Assembly: GCA_903813345.2 (NCBI GenBank)
Contig: CAIIXF020000004.1
Location: forward strand, 15,261,196-15,325,195
Reading direction: 5' to 3'
Length of the DNA stretch: 64,000 nt
Source of the DNA: Owenia fusiformis
Taxonomy: Eukaryota; Annelida; Polychaeta; Sabellida; Oweniidae
The notes under the pieces were generated by a model. That model was not told the origin of the DNA and ran no database searches. It was given only the letters and a program-made list of their open reading frames with translations. Position 1 is the first letter of the stretch, and the number at the start of each line of letters is the position of its first letter. This document shows positions 22,686-35,600 of the stretch, piece by piece. The position numbers and the translations under genes are program-made.

Positions 22686-24103
22686 AAGATTGTATCTACC
22701 ATGGGTAGATGGACTTTGAGCAGCATACTTTGAGCTTGTTATAGCTGGGTTCAGCAGTAACAAATTACCAACGCTTCGGAAAATAGCACAATCCCCGATG
22801 GACACCCGATGGATCAGCGCCTATAGGAAACATAAACCATAATTGACATCTTTTCACAATTTGAAATACTTTACCGATGCAAAATATTGATTGATTGATT
22901 GATTTAGGAAGTGTTTTAACGACTTTCCTGTCATCCTGAGATATTCACTATACTACACTATTACAACACGCTCCGAGTGATACTTTGGGACTACATGTAC
23001 AGTACCTATGTTCTAGGGGTCATAGCTTCTACCTCATTATATCTACCACTTGCTAATTGTATTGTATTGTATTGTATATTTATTGCCTCATTTATATGAG
23101 AGAATACATTTTAGTATACATGTGCATCTGTCTACCTTGGCGTGTAGGCATCTTTTCATTGTGGTGTTTTACCATTACATGTTTTTGCTTTTAAATGATA
23201 TTTGAAGGTAATATATTCTCTTTGGACCTTTTTCTGCGTTGATCATTTAGTTTTTAAAAATAAATTCTACCTAAGTTATGATTTGAGACATATTAATTCA
23301 TAGATTGTTCATGGTATTGTCATAAAAAACGCACTATATTTTAATTTGTTTGTCACTGAATTTAGTTATTAATATGTTGAATGGTCATTGGTGAACCCGT
23401 ACTCGTGATTCAGTTACAAACTTGGAACTTGGTGCTCATATCTGGGTGAACATGTCTGGGCCAAAATCATTTGATCAAAATACTGCAATTCACAAGAGAA
23501 TATCCAAGCACAGAAAAAAGTAAAGCTTGCAATGTGAAGAGCCCAATCAACTCTTCTTGTTCGGTGAACAATGCCAAACTACTCAAATTCCAAATAAACA
23601 TGGATATTTTAGTTCAAGAAAGTACGTTTTTACATTAATGTTATTATTAGGTCTAGTTCCGTGTACAACCATATGCCTGTGTTTATTGACATAAACATGT
23701 GATAATTAAGCTGTTTCTGATTGGTCGATGTATTGGTTTCAAATTTTGAAATATAAATCCTAATAATTAGATAACTACGATTTATCCTGTGCCAGGACTA
23801 TAGTCCTGCACTTGAGATCTACTATCTGGCTGAGGATCGCGGTCTTAATCATGTTAATGCACTACAAAATTGCAATATCTGAATTTCACAGTTAGATGTC
23901 ATTATAATTCTGTAGTCAACAATGGACACAATGTTACACATCTGATAGTAATATTTCCATCCATAAATTGATGTCAAAGGATGGTATCTAATATTAAAGT
24001 ATGGATTTTGAAGGAACATGTTTGAACCATGGCTTCAGACTCTCATATCATCCATATATTTCAAATGTACTCACCGTTTGAAAATGCCTACCGCCAGACC
24101 TAC
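22686..24103. other. Gene-free spacer
   Basis: AT-rich. It contains short simple runs (TTGAT at 22885, TTGTA at 23057-23078) and no supported exon or RNA. Confidence 0.45.
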
Positions 24104-25187
24104 TGTGTATCGCCTGGGAACGAAGACATATGTCTTTGTTTCAACATGGCCGAACTTCCGGGTCCGGAAGCAGAATTTGAAACGATTTTTTTTGTTTTGT
24201 CTATTTAATCGCTTTTTCCCCCAGCGAAATATTTGGCACGTACGGCTGTATGTAGTGTGTAGGTCCCAGTTTCGTAATATGATTTCACCTCAGACATACA
24301 AAGCATAATTGTTTGGATATTTATAAATCAAATTTCTTCACTTGGAAAACGAAGGCAGTTTCTCAGAGAAACGAAGATGTATAGCTTTCTGATGCATGAA
24401 ACGAAGACAATTTTTTTTACATTTTTCTTGTTTGAATTTCGGGCTATTTCTGACAGTAAAACTATTTGTGTTCGTTCCAAGTCAAATGTGTCTTCGTTTA
24501 ATTGCTACAAAGCGGAAACTGCTATGTATGTCTTATGTGAAATTATTTTTCGAAACCGGGATCTACGTACTACATATATGCTAAATATTTCGTTGGAATT
24601 TGGAGAATAAGGTATGAGGTTCCATATCCATCTGCCAAAAGGTATGACCCCTATATAGTCCATTTAAAAACTCGTGGTATTGTTCTAAATAACGCCATAG
24701 TTGGCTTCTAGGGTACCTAGTATGCCACTATTTGGTATGAAAATAAAGAGGAGGAGTTCAACTTTCATTTGAATTACGAAAATAGCGATGTAGGTCAAAA
24801 ATAGTTCCGACGTGAGCATGTTTACTACGCGTTTGCCCATCATATCAGAATTGAGGAAGTGGTAGCAAACGCGAGTCACAATAAATGGACGCTGATATCT
24901 CAAAAAGTAACCGGACTCCCTATAATTTGATGTAGATCAATAGAACCCCTATATGAACAGGTACATTTTGATATATAACACTATGGGGGGTAAGCGTTTT
25001 ATAGTTGGTCACGAACGCCATATGTGCAAAGTATTGTTATGAATTTTCGAATTTGGTGTTGGATTACGGTACTCATACCATAAAAGCTGTTAAATCGAGA
25101 TGATAAAAAATATTACCAAATTCTGCTTCCGGAAGTCCGGCCATGTTGAAACGAAGACATAATGTCTTCATTTCCAGTTGATACCCA
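24104..25187. mobile_element. 1.1-kb TIR element
   Basis: The left end (24104-24178) and right end (25117-25187) are inverted copies sharing CGAAGACAT, TTTCAACATGGCCG and CCGGAAGCAGAATTTG. Internal segments at 24648-24694 and 25041-25079 reappear inverted near 43721-43769 and 43397-43434, so part of the interior belongs to a dispersed family. No transposase frame was seen. Confidence 0.7.
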
Positions 25188-26329
25188 GTGAAACCGTTAC
25201 TATCATGTTTTTAAATTGCGAGTCTATACAAAAGCTGATGATTGGTTCCTTTAAATACAATATAGCCTCAATTTCAGCTACCGAGTAAAGTACCAAGGAG
25301 GAAGTACTGAATAATATTAAAATATTTTGACCTTGATTAATGATAATAACGAGCGTACATACATACTTATATTTGATAAATTCATGGGCAAGGAGAAGAC
25401 TTAAAGTGAGTAAACTTGGAAGTAACATATTACTATATCAAGCAATATTATGAGAAAGCTTTTATATATTTCACTTTATACAACGAACATAATTTCTGTT
25501 TAAATATCAAAAAGAAAATATTTGAAATAAACAAATTAAAATACGTTGAAGTCCGGAAACAAATGGTAATTGACAAAATTTTCTATTTAAGTAACGGCAT
25601 GCATTCAGTTCAAGTTGATAATGTAATTGTTACAGATGAAATGGGTGGTCGGGTTACCGTACATAGGTAAGGCTGGTAAGCCTCAACCTTCAATTTTGCT
25701 GACCAAGCTCATGGACAGAATTTAAATAGCCTACCCTTGGACAAGGATGGGTAAGGCTCTTTGTAATACCTCTATCTAATACCTCCGATACGCAACTACG
25801 CAGGGCAAGGGAAAAGTAGTATTCAGCTCAATATAGAAGATCATCTTGATATTAATCAATTTTGTACTTGAGCTTAATACTACTTTTTCATCTGCCCAGT
25901 TGACCTATGAATATTACATGTTACGAATATAAGTTCTGTTAAGTATAGCATACAACAGTCTAAGCTTATATACATTATGAAGACATTGAAAAGTTAATTA
26001 TTAAAAAATGACAAAAATCAAATAATCTTTACTGTTTACTCGATGTAAATGATTCCACAAAAATGTCATACAGTATTAAGGTGCTCATTTCTAGGTCAAC
26101 AAGAAAATTTTAGTACAGAATAAATTGCAGAGCCGTATGTGATAATAGTAGTATTTTTGTCGTTTCACTTGCACTGAAATTAATTACATTTGTGAAGGAA
26201 CTTAAACATCAATTCATTGAGATTCGGCAAATGTGACAAAGAAGTCATGTATAAACTTTCTAAAAAGGCAAACCAAAAATTAAAAACGCATACATGTACA
26301 CGTATATGCCAAAAGAGGATCTTAGTTAT
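25188..26329. other. Gene-free spacer
   Basis: AT-rich. One 84-codon open frame at 25416-25670 has no recognisable domain and no coding-like composition. Nothing else seen. Confidence 0.4.
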
Positions 26330-26440
26330 TAACTGAGACTAACATAACATGTTAGCCTCAGTTATCAGTTAGTTTCAAACGGGAACAAAATGCATGAGAA
26401 TGTTTAATTGAAAGCAAACACTATCAATTTTTCATTTGAC

Positions 26441-26452
26441 TTTATTTTTATT
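26441..26452 (-). terminator. Poly(A) signals of peptide gene B
   Basis: Double AATAAA on the minus strand, at the same relative place as in genes A and C. Confidence 0.5.
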
Positions 26453-26977
26453 CAAATATTTAACAGACTATATCGTCTTAAATAAATTCTCGTGGTTCTG
26501 TCGGTCAGAGGCCCTGGAAATTATGAAATATAAATTAATTCCACACTTACTACACTTAGTAGCATACACCATGTAATACACACTGATACTACACATTTTG
26601 TTTGTAATTGTGGCAGTTAAACAGTACATCAATTTGATTTTTTCCAAGAAACAATTTGTTATTATAAATTAAAATGATGGGAACAATCAAGTAGAAAACA
26701 GTTGTTTGTCGAGTGATGAAAAGGGTAGTATTGTTGGTTATTTTATCATATGGGCATATTTGCCATCTTTTTATCAGTTCATTTATCCAGTCCAAAATTG
26801 ACAAATATCTCTCTTACATGGATAATATGTTCATTTACCATAAGATTACTATCAACCACATGTGTGTCGGTGCAATGATCACAATGGCATCTTCTTGGCA
26901 GTTCATTAACCTCAAAATCTCCTCCTTGAATGACTTAACCAAAATACTTACTCCTCAAGCTTTTAATATATTTACCA

Positions 26978-28314
26978 TTATACATCTGGGATGCAGCATG
27001 TGTGGACCTCTGTGTAAGAAGCGTCACAACAATCTTCAAGTCCAATAATACCAGCACTGGTTCCTTCGGGACAAACTGGGTCATCAAATACTGGGTCAAC
27101 TACACATGTACCACCGTCAGTCTCACAATCTGCTATAGGCATGCCATCCCATACATCATCACTACATTGTTGGCCTACATGTATATGGGTAAATGAGATA
27201 TATATACAGGACAAACTGGGTCATCTAATACTGGGTCAATAACACATGTACCACCGTCAGTCTCACAATCTGCTATAGGCATCCCATCACACACATCATC
27301 ACTACACTGTTGGCCTATATTGGTAAACGTAAATATATATACAGGACAAACTGGGCCATCTAATACTGGATCAATAACACATGTACCACCGTCAGTCTCA
27401 CAATCTGCTATAGGCATGCCATACCATACATCATCACTACATTGTTGGCCTACATGTATATGGGTAAATGATATATATATATACAGGACAAACTGGGTCA
27501 TCTAATACTGGGTCAATAACACATGTACCACCGTCAGTCTCACAATCTGCTATAGGCATCCCATCCCATACATCATCACTACATTGTTGGCCTACATGTA
27601 TATGGGTAAATGATATTATATATACAGGACAAACTGGGTCATCTAATACTGGATCAATAACACATGTACCACCGTCAGTCTCACAATCTGCTACATGTAT
27701 AGGCATACCATCCCATACATCATCACTACACTGTTGGCCTATATTGGTAAATGATATATTTACAAGACAAACTGGGTCATGTTGGGTCGACTACACATGT
27801 ACCATCATTAGCCCCACAATCTGCTATAGGCATACCATCCCATATGTCATCAGTACACTGTTGGTCTAGATGTTGTGAATGCATATATATCATATCTACA
27901 TTTACCAGTTGGTCAACTACTCATGTACCGTCATCGACCTTCCAATCTACTATGGGCATACTGTACCATTTCATATGCCAATAGTACAGTGTTGGACTTA
28001 TTGAGTAAACAAAATTTTCGAGAAATGAAAGCAATGAACAATGTTCTTAAATGCATTATGCCTGAATTTCATGTTTCCACATTCAGACCTTACAAGCCAT
28101 ACTGCATACAGTATCAAATAAAAACTGTTTTCAGATGTATGAAAACATTATTTAAAACCTGTGCTATCAGTTTTACATCAGACTTGAATGAAGAGTAGAA
28201 ACCAGGCAATACATGTATGAACTAAGTTAGTGTCTGAATTATAATATTCAAATTTCTGTTACCGTTTGTGAATGCCACAAAGGCTAGAAGGCAGCACACC
28301 ACAACAGACTTCAT
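26978..28314 (-). CDS. Secreted 8-cysteine peptide, gene B
   Basis: Exon 1 (28314-28263, 52 nt) encodes MKSVVVCCLLAFVAFTN and ends in phase 1 at G|GTAACA. The terminal exon (27174-26978, 197 nt) follows a CATGTAG acceptor and ends in TAA. Joined, they give about 82 residues: signal peptide, then a mature chain beginning GQQCSDDVW with eight cysteines (C-x12-C-x6-C-x10-C-x13-CC-x9-CC). Both exon lengths and the phase are identical to gene A and gene C. The 1.1-kb intron holds five array units of the terminal exon's first part. One unit has a six-base in-frame insertion (Ile-His-Val in place of Ile). Function unknown; a secreted disulfide-rich peptide is what the sequence shows. Confidence 0.72.
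27175..27985 (-). repeat. Tandem partial-exon array of gene B
   Basis: Units begin (ACAAACTGGG on plus) at 27211, 27346, 27488, 27629 and 27767, with intervals of 135-142 bp, plus a degenerate remnant to about 27985. The 99-nt cysteine-coding part is nearly invariant. The GTATATA...CATGTAG spacer varies in length by amounts not divisible by three. Some units read CAACAA where others read CAACAG before the first Cys codon, so a CAG acceptor is not universal. Confidence 0.8.
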
Positions 28315-28568
28315 ATTGTGACTATGAGAGAAATGCTAACCTCAACAAAAGTTATGCAGCGCCACTTGTGATACATACAATATTTACACCCCTACTAAAC
28401 ATATAGAAATAATATTTGAAGATTTTAACATATTTCTGTACACTGAAGTTTTCAAACAAAGGAACTACAAACTTTAAATTTACAAAATATATATACTAAT
28501 TTATTTATTTCCTCGTATATATTTACAACTATATAAAATTGAATTGTACATATTACAATCCAAGTTCA

Positions 28569-28690
28569 GGCCCGTAGCTAGCTTTTGACAAAGCAAGTTC
28601 ACTTTTAAAAAAATCCACATTTAACAACTTTGGCCCAAAATGACTTGAAAAGTACTCAAAATGGTGAAAAATTGCATGATTTAATTAGTT
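28569..28690. mobile_element. Truncated GGCCCGTAGC-family MITE
   Basis: One end of the family seen at 53351 and 63700: GGCCCGTAGCTAGC, then TTTGGCCCAAAATG, AGTACTCAAAATGGTGAAAA and TTGCATGATTT. The opposite end is missing. The same fragment occurs in the duplicate at 31120-31241. Confidence 0.55.
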
Positions 28691-29269
28691 AATTTTTTTC
28701 CATTTTACTTGAAAGACACATGTTGGTCTACATATAAAATTAATTCAATACTAAACCAAATTGGAATCATGAATTATGAAATCATTTACATTCACAGATT
28801 TCACAAATGTTATTATTTTGATTTTCATATTTCATTTGGGAGCTGTATCTCTCAAACTAGGGTATACCACATGTTCTTTCACATGGGTTAAAAACAAATT
28901 GTTTGAAGTAAGAACTCAATAAGATAAGTTTAATTAACAAATCTAAGGGTCATATTTGCACTTACAAATGCTTACAGCTTATGACACACCTTTTTATTTC
29001 AACATCTTGAAATATGAATATTCTTATTAGTCTCATATTATATTGGAGGAATTTTATCTCTGATTTTGTATTCTGTAATGACAACATATTTCATGTCATT
29101 TGTTTATTTTATGGCTTTACTTAGCGTTGCTTTATAGTCACATGATGTTCCAAAAACATAACTGAGACTAACATAACATGTTAGTCTCAGTTATCAGTTA
29201 GTTTCAAACGGGAACAAAATGCATGAGAATGTTTAATTGAAAGCAAACACTATCAATTTTTCATTTGAC

Positions 29270-29281
29270 TTTATTTTTATT
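29270..29281 (-). terminator. Poly(A) signals of peptide gene C
   Basis: Double AATAAA on the minus strand, duplicated from gene B. Confidence 0.5.
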
Positions 29282-29806
29282 CAAATATTTAACAGACTAT
29301 ATCGTCTTAAATAAATTCTCGTGGTTCTGTCGGTCAGAGGCCCTGGAAATTATGAAATATAAATTAATTCCACACTTACTACACTTAGTAGCATACACCA
29401 TGTAATACACACTGATACTACACATTTTGTTTGTAATTGTTGCAGTTAAACAGTACATCAATTTGATTTTTTCCAAGAAACAATTTGTTATTATAAATTA
29501 AAATGATGGGAACAATCAAGTAGAAAACAGTTGTTTGTCGAGTGATGAAAAGGGTAGTATTGTTGGTTATTTTATCATATGGGCATATTTGCCATCTTTT
29601 TATCAGTTCATTTATCCAGTCCAAAATTGACAAATATCTCTCTTGCATGGATAATATGTTCATTTACCATAAGATTACTATCAACCACATGTGTGTCGGT
29701 GCAATGATCACAATGGCATCTTCTTGGCAGTTCATTAACCTCAAAATCTCCTCCTTGAATGACTTAACCAAAATACTTACTCCTCAAGCTTTTAATATAT
29801 TTACCA

Positions 29807-30865
29807 TTATACATCTGGGATGCAGCATGTGTGGACCTCTGTGTAAGAAGCGTCACAACAATCTTCAAGTCCAATAATACCAGCACTGGTTCCTTCGGGA
29901 CAAACTGGGTCATCAAATACTGGGTCAACTACACATGTACCACCGTCAGTCTCACAATCTGCTATAGGCATGCCATCCCATACATCATCACTACATTGTT
30001 GGCCTACATGTATATGGGTAAATGAGATATATATACAGGACAAACTGGGTCATCTAATACTGGGTCAATAACACATGTACCACCGTCAGTCTCACAATCT
30101 GCTATAGGCATGCCATACCATACATCATCACTACATTGTTGGCCTACATGTATATGGGTAAATGAGATATATATACAGGACAAACTGGGTCATCTAATAC
30201 TGGATCAATAACACATGTACCACCGTCAGTCTCACAATCTGCTACATGTATAGGCATACCATCCCATACATCATCACTACACTGTTGGCCTATATTGGTA
30301 AATGATATATTTTCAAGACAAACTGGGTCATGTTGGGTCGACTACACATGTACCATCATTAGCCCCACAATCTGCTATAGGCATACCATCCCATATGTCA
30401 TCAGTACACTGTTGGTCTAGATGTTGTGAATGCATATAGATCATATCTACATCTACCAGTTGGTCAACTACTCATGTACCATCATCGACCTTCCAATCTA
30501 CTATAGGCATACTGTACCATTTCATATGCCAATAGTACAGTGTTGGACTTATTGAGTAAACAAAATTTTCGAGAAATGAAAGCAATGAACAATGTTCTTA
30601 AATGCATTATGCCTGAATTTCATGTTTCCACATTCAGACCTTACAAGCCATACTGCATACAGTATCAAATAAAAACTGTTTTCAGATGTATGAAAACATT
30701 ATTTAAAACCTGTGCTATCAGTTTTACATCAGACTTGAATGAAGAGTAGAAACCAGGCAATACATGTATGAACTAAGTTAGTGTCTGAATTATAATATTC
30801 AAATTTCTGTTACCGTTTGTGAATGCCACAAAGGCTAGAAGGCAGCACACCACAACAGACTTCAT
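29807..30865 (-). CDS. Secreted 8-cysteine peptide, gene C
   Basis: Recent duplicate of gene B. Exon 1 (30865-30814) encodes the same signal peptide, MKSVVVCCLLAFVAFTN, with a phase-1 donor. The terminal exon (30003-29807) encodes the same 8-cysteine mature peptide and stops at TAA. The intron array is reduced to two intact units and one degenerate one. As far as I can read, the predicted two-exon product matches that of gene B, so the difference between the genes lies in the array. Tandem head-to-tail orientation with gene B points to unequal crossing-over. If the two copies are alleles misassembled in tandem, this gene would collapse into gene B. Confidence 0.7.
30004..30535 (-). repeat. 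Tandem partial-exon array of gene C
   Basis: Units start at 30040, 30180 and 30318 (the last degenerate), with a worn remnant to about 30535. Two fewer units than gene B. Confidence 0.8.
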
Positions 30866-31119
30866 ATTGTGACTATGAGAGAAATGCTAACCTCAACAAA
30901 AGTTATGCAGCGCCACTTGTGATACATACAATATTTACACCCCTACTAAACATATAGAAATAATATTTGAAGATTTTAACATATTTCTGTACACTGAAGT
31001 TTTCAAACAAAGGAACTACAAACTTTAAATTTACAAAATATATATACTAATTTATTTATTTCCTCGTATATATTTACAACTATATAAAATTGAATTGTAC
31101 ATATTACAATCCAAGTTCA

Positions 31120-31241
31120 GGCCCGTAGCTAGCTTTTGACAAAGCAAGTTCACTTTTAAAAAAATCCACATTTAACAACTTTGGCCCAAAATGACTTGAA
31201 AAGTACTCAAAATGGTGAAAAATTGCATGATTTAATTAGTT
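31120..31241. mobile_element. Truncated GGCCCGTAGC-family MITE, duplicate
   Basis: Copy of the 28569 fragment carried by the segmental duplication. Confidence 0.55.
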
Positions 31242-31744
31242 AATTTTTTTCCATTTTACTTGAAAGACACATGTTGGTCTACATATAAAATTAATTCAAT
31301 ACTAAACCAAATTGGAATCATGAATTATGAAATCATTTACATTCACAGATTTCACAAATGTTATTATTTTGATTTTCATATTTCATTTGGGAGCTGTATC
31401 TCTCAAACTAGGGTATACCACATGTTCTTTCACATGGGTTAAAAACAAATTGTTTGAAGTAAGAACTCAATAAGATAAGTTTAATTAACAAATCTAAGGG
31501 TCATATTTGCACTTACAAATGCTTACAGCTTATGACACACCTTTTTATTTCAACATCTTGAAATATGAATATTCTTATTAGTCTCATATTATATTGGAGG
31601 AATTTTATCTCTGATTTTGTATTCTGTAATGACAACATATTTCATGTCATTTGTTTATTTTATGGCTTTACTAAGCGTTGCTTTATAGTCACATGATGTT
31701 CCAAAAACTCCATTTATCTCAAAGCCTTATGCTTTCATTTGCAG

Positions 31745-31860
31745 CCTTATGGCGCTGTCAAACTTAGGCCGTGTGGGCTCACCATTTACCACAGTGACAC
31801 TTTGGGACAGATGGCGGGCTACGACATGGATTCACAGTGGGCAAAACAAACAGTTTTAAA
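31745..31860 (+). CDS. Candidate orphan coding exon
   Basis: Follows TTTCATTTGCAG, runs 116 nt without a stop in one frame, and ends at AAA|GTAAGA. The reading starts PYGAVKLRPCGLTIYHSD and continues GQMAGYDMDSQWAKQ, with balanced, protein-like composition and higher GC than its surroundings. It lies just outside the segmental duplication. I found no neighbouring plus-strand exon to join it to. It may be an exon of a gene extending outside what I can resolve, or a retained fragment. Family not recognised. Confidence 0.35.
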
Positions 31861-32349
31861 GTAAGACCATCACACCAAATACAAAAATTAATTAAAAATT
31901 ATTGTCAAAAATTAGCCACATGGTGGAGAATGGTGAACTTATAAGGCTTGTGTGACAGCTACTTTCAATTCCATTTTATCCTTAAAATGAGAAATCTCAT
32001 ATTTTAATCTGAAAGTCACACATCCATTGTTTCAGCTTGTAATCTATCTTTTGTCATCTACTTCTACATATACTGCACGATTTTTTAATCTCAGTTCTTG
32101 AAATCCAATCATCTCATTTCTTTTTCTGAAAGTAAAATCAATGCAACAGTCATATGCAAATTATGTGTAAATCTAAATATCCAAGCCAAATCACTCATTC
32201 TACATGGTGTAAAATCATTAATTATAAAATTATCTGTAATTCAAATATGTTCCGACTCTTTTTGATTGGATTTTTGAATTTTAAAAACAACAAATAAGCA
32301 GAGTGGTGAACATTCACAAATCTATCATGAAGTTATGCAATACATAGTA

Positions 32350-32612
32350 CAGGCGCGTAACCAGGCATACGCGAGGGCACACAAGGGTACCCTAAATAAT
32401 GGAGCAAAAAGGTAAAGCAAAATATTTTGTTTCATGATCTTTCCTGGACTACTTCTCTTCAAGACTCCAGACAAGTAACATTTTTCCATTCTGGTTGCAT
32501 TTTCCAATTAAGGTCAAAAATCAAAACATTTCCGGAGGGCATGCCACCAGAAACCCCCTAGTTTTGCTCAGCCTCGCGTACCTCAGCTTTCAAAATCCTG
32601 GTTACGCCGCTG
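32350..32612. mobile_element. CGTAACCAGG TIR repeat
   Basis: The ends are inverted (GGCGCGTAACCAGG at left, CCTGGTTACGCCGC at right) around 230 bp of non-coding sequence. It sits just past the 3' end of the LRR gene. Confidence 0.5.
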
Positions 32613-32620
32613 TTGTAGGA

Positions 32621-35600
32621 CTAATGTGTGTCATAAGTGTGTCTTACCTTCTTACGGCCTTTTTTCTTCTTTTTCTTGAGACCTGTACCCAGTTTGACCA
32701 GTTCACTAAATGTGTCATCGTTCATTCTGTGGGTGGTACGGAGTTTCAAGCCAGGCATCTTAGCTGAAATGAATTTATATAATACACGATATTTAGACCT
32801 GTGGCCAATTGTTGTTTTTTTTCAGTAACATTCATTCTGTATCTTTATTTTTCAGGTTGCTGGGAAGGGTTGAATCATTTAGAAATATTTAAAAATTGTA
32901 GTGATTTGGCACTTCAGATAAATACTAGTAAGGTAGGAATGCACATGTGAGAAGCTCATTATTTAATGTTTTAAAGGATTGACCCTAATACCCCCACTTA
33001 ACCATATTCAATTTAACTTCTTTTGTGTTAACCCTGTTCCGAAGACACAGTATTTTCACTTGTAACAATAACTTGAATTTAAGACAGAATCAAATCAAGC
33101 AAGCAACATTGGCAAATTTGTTTTGAACTTTAAACTATTTTTGGGCTCATATCCCCCAGTGTCACATGTATCTTAACACATGCAACATCCTACACCCCCA
33201 AAATGCAATCCGATTTTCGACGCCGTTTCGGTGCCAAATTTCGGTGCCGTTTCGGCACCAAATGGACTGACTAGTCCGGTAGCAAATTTTGGTGTCCAAA
33301 GGTTTCGGTGCCGGAACGGTGTCGAAACGGTGCCGGAATGGTGCCGAATTTTTTCGATGCCGAAATGGTGTCGAATTATATTGGCTGTGTACTGTAGTTA
33401 ATTTGAAAAATAAATATTGTGATAAAAAGCAAAAGAAATTTTTGGACTTTTTGGACAATTTACCACTAGACCTACCATCAGTCCGTTCTCTTAGTCCTTC
33501 TAACACTTCTCTTCCTCCCATATCTCCTATAAGGTTATCTTCAATGTCCAGCTCTTCAAGGCACATACTGTTCTGTATTAATCTAAATAACAGCAATAAA
33601 CAATGTTTGTAAGAAATATTTAGATATTTAGTCTACTGCACAAACATGTATTGACAATAGATATCTTCAAGGTTTTTTTTGCTGAACTTTTTTTAGTGCA
33701 AGTTTTAAAAGGGCGGAAAGGAGGGTGGGAGTATTGAACAGGGTGGGTACAGGGTGCTAAAAGTGACCCAACAGGGTGGGACACCATTCAATTAGATTCT
33801 GAGGAGACCACAGCATATGTACTGATGCACTATTTGATAAGATTCATGCAGATGGACAATTAATGTATATAATGGACGACTTGATTATACAAGGCATTAA
33901 CATGCAATATATCACCACCTGTTTTGTTACAGACGCCAAACACCAACTGCTGAACACCAACCAATGTTCACAAAAAAGTAGGTGACTCTAACAATATGTA
34001 ATCACAAATGGTGGTAAAAAACCACATTTTGGTATATTGGGTAGTTTTTCTTTATAACTGGTTAAGCCCTTATGTTTCTTATTGTATAGCTTTTTGAAAA
34101 ACATTTTGGCACTTGAGCTTTATCAATAATGTAATAGATAACTTACTGTTTAATCAACCGCATACAGATGAGTGGAGCAAAGTTTCCACCAGGGCCCATG
34201 GCATCTAATCCATTATCAGCTATGTGTAGTTTATATATCCATGGTCCTACTGGGGGTGGTCCTGGGGGCTCTTTAACTTTCTTCTTTTTTTTCTTTTTAC
34301 CTATAGATGTGTGAAACATACGTTTGCTGAAATTACTTGGTAGGCATTTGCTATGTCTCATTTGTATTTTATCATGTCACTGCCTGCAAGTGGTTACAAA
34401 AGCGTAGCATTTATTACAGATGCAGGCCTATAGCCAGTGGGGTTGGAGCAAATCCCCCTGGCCAAAAAATTATTTCAAAATCATGCAGTTTTTCACCATT
34501 CTGAGCACTTTTCGAGTGATTTTGATCCTTTTTGGGCAAAAGTAGTCAAAAGTGAGCCCCCTTGGAATTTTTTAAAATGAACCCCCATGGCAAATCCAAG
34601 CTACGAGCTTGACATGCCAAAGCCAAATGCAGGCACACATACTGTAACACTGGTGGCTATAACAATAGGATCGAATGAAAACAGAAGCTCTCAAGGGACA
34701 AACCTCATCTTCTTTTTTATTGTTCATTCATGTTTTTTTTCATGTCATTTTTAAACATTTCATTTTGATCATCATACATTTAAGCATGTAACATAATGAT
34801 TCATAGAAGTCATTATCAAATTAATTACAGTTAAATGTGTCTTAGTGAACACCTCTCGAGAACACATGTACGTATCTAATGAACACTGCTCAGCACATAC
34901 TCCATTGACTTATGACCTCTCTGTAGTTAACACATACGTAAAATCACTTCTCTGCATTGAACACCTACCTACAGTGACCTACACATTTTAATGGCTCCAT
35001 AAGTGTTTACTGTACACAGTTTCTAGTATTGTATAGAGATAAAACATACTTGAAATATACACTTGCCATGCCACAAGTTTTATATGCATTCATTCCCTTG
35101 TATGATTTTAGAATACATCAAAGATAACATTACCTTTTTTCTTTTTGTCATCTGCTTTAGGTTCATCCACTTTCTCAACAACTGGTGCATCAAAGTTGTA
35201 CTTGTTCTCTTTAGCTGGAGAAAATACATACACAACATCAATTACGTTATCTTCAGGAGTGACACATTAGTCACTGATAATTTTGTAAGTTCAAAGTAAT
35301 TCCAGTCAATATAAGATAACAGATGTAGTTCAGTATATATTAAAGTGTATTAAACACCTTTTAAAAACCTATATACTAATAGACATTATTTTTATGTGTT
35401 AAAACATTTGCTACTTAGATTTCAAGAGTGTTGTTTATTAACAGTACACAGTATATTCTCTTAAGATAAAAATAAACACTCTGCTAAAAGATAACAACTC
35501 AGTATACTGAAGATATATCAATAAGGAATGGGGTCCAAATGGTAACATTATTTTTTTTACCCTTGAGTATATGAAAAGGTTCTTTCTTTAAAGACTGTTG

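Larger units (their letters stand above)
26330..29157. repeat. Tandem segmental duplication, copy 1
   Basis: Starts at TAACTGAGACTAACATAACA and ends at CATGATGTTCCAAAAAC. It is nearly identical to 29159-31708, apart from a few single-base differences and about 278 bp of peptide-array units that copy 2 lacks. It carries peptide gene B. Confidence 0.93.
29159..31708. repeat. Tandem segmental duplication, copy 2
   Basis: Direct repeat of 26330-29157. The offset is 2829 bp before the peptide array and 2551 bp after it, so copy 2 is shorter by two array units. It carries peptide gene C. Confidence 0.93.

Noticed and set aside
33162-33612. A 144-codon minus frame running through exon 8 of the LRR gene
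   Set aside because: Only 33476-33582 is the exon; the rest is intronic GC-rich repeat past a good donor.
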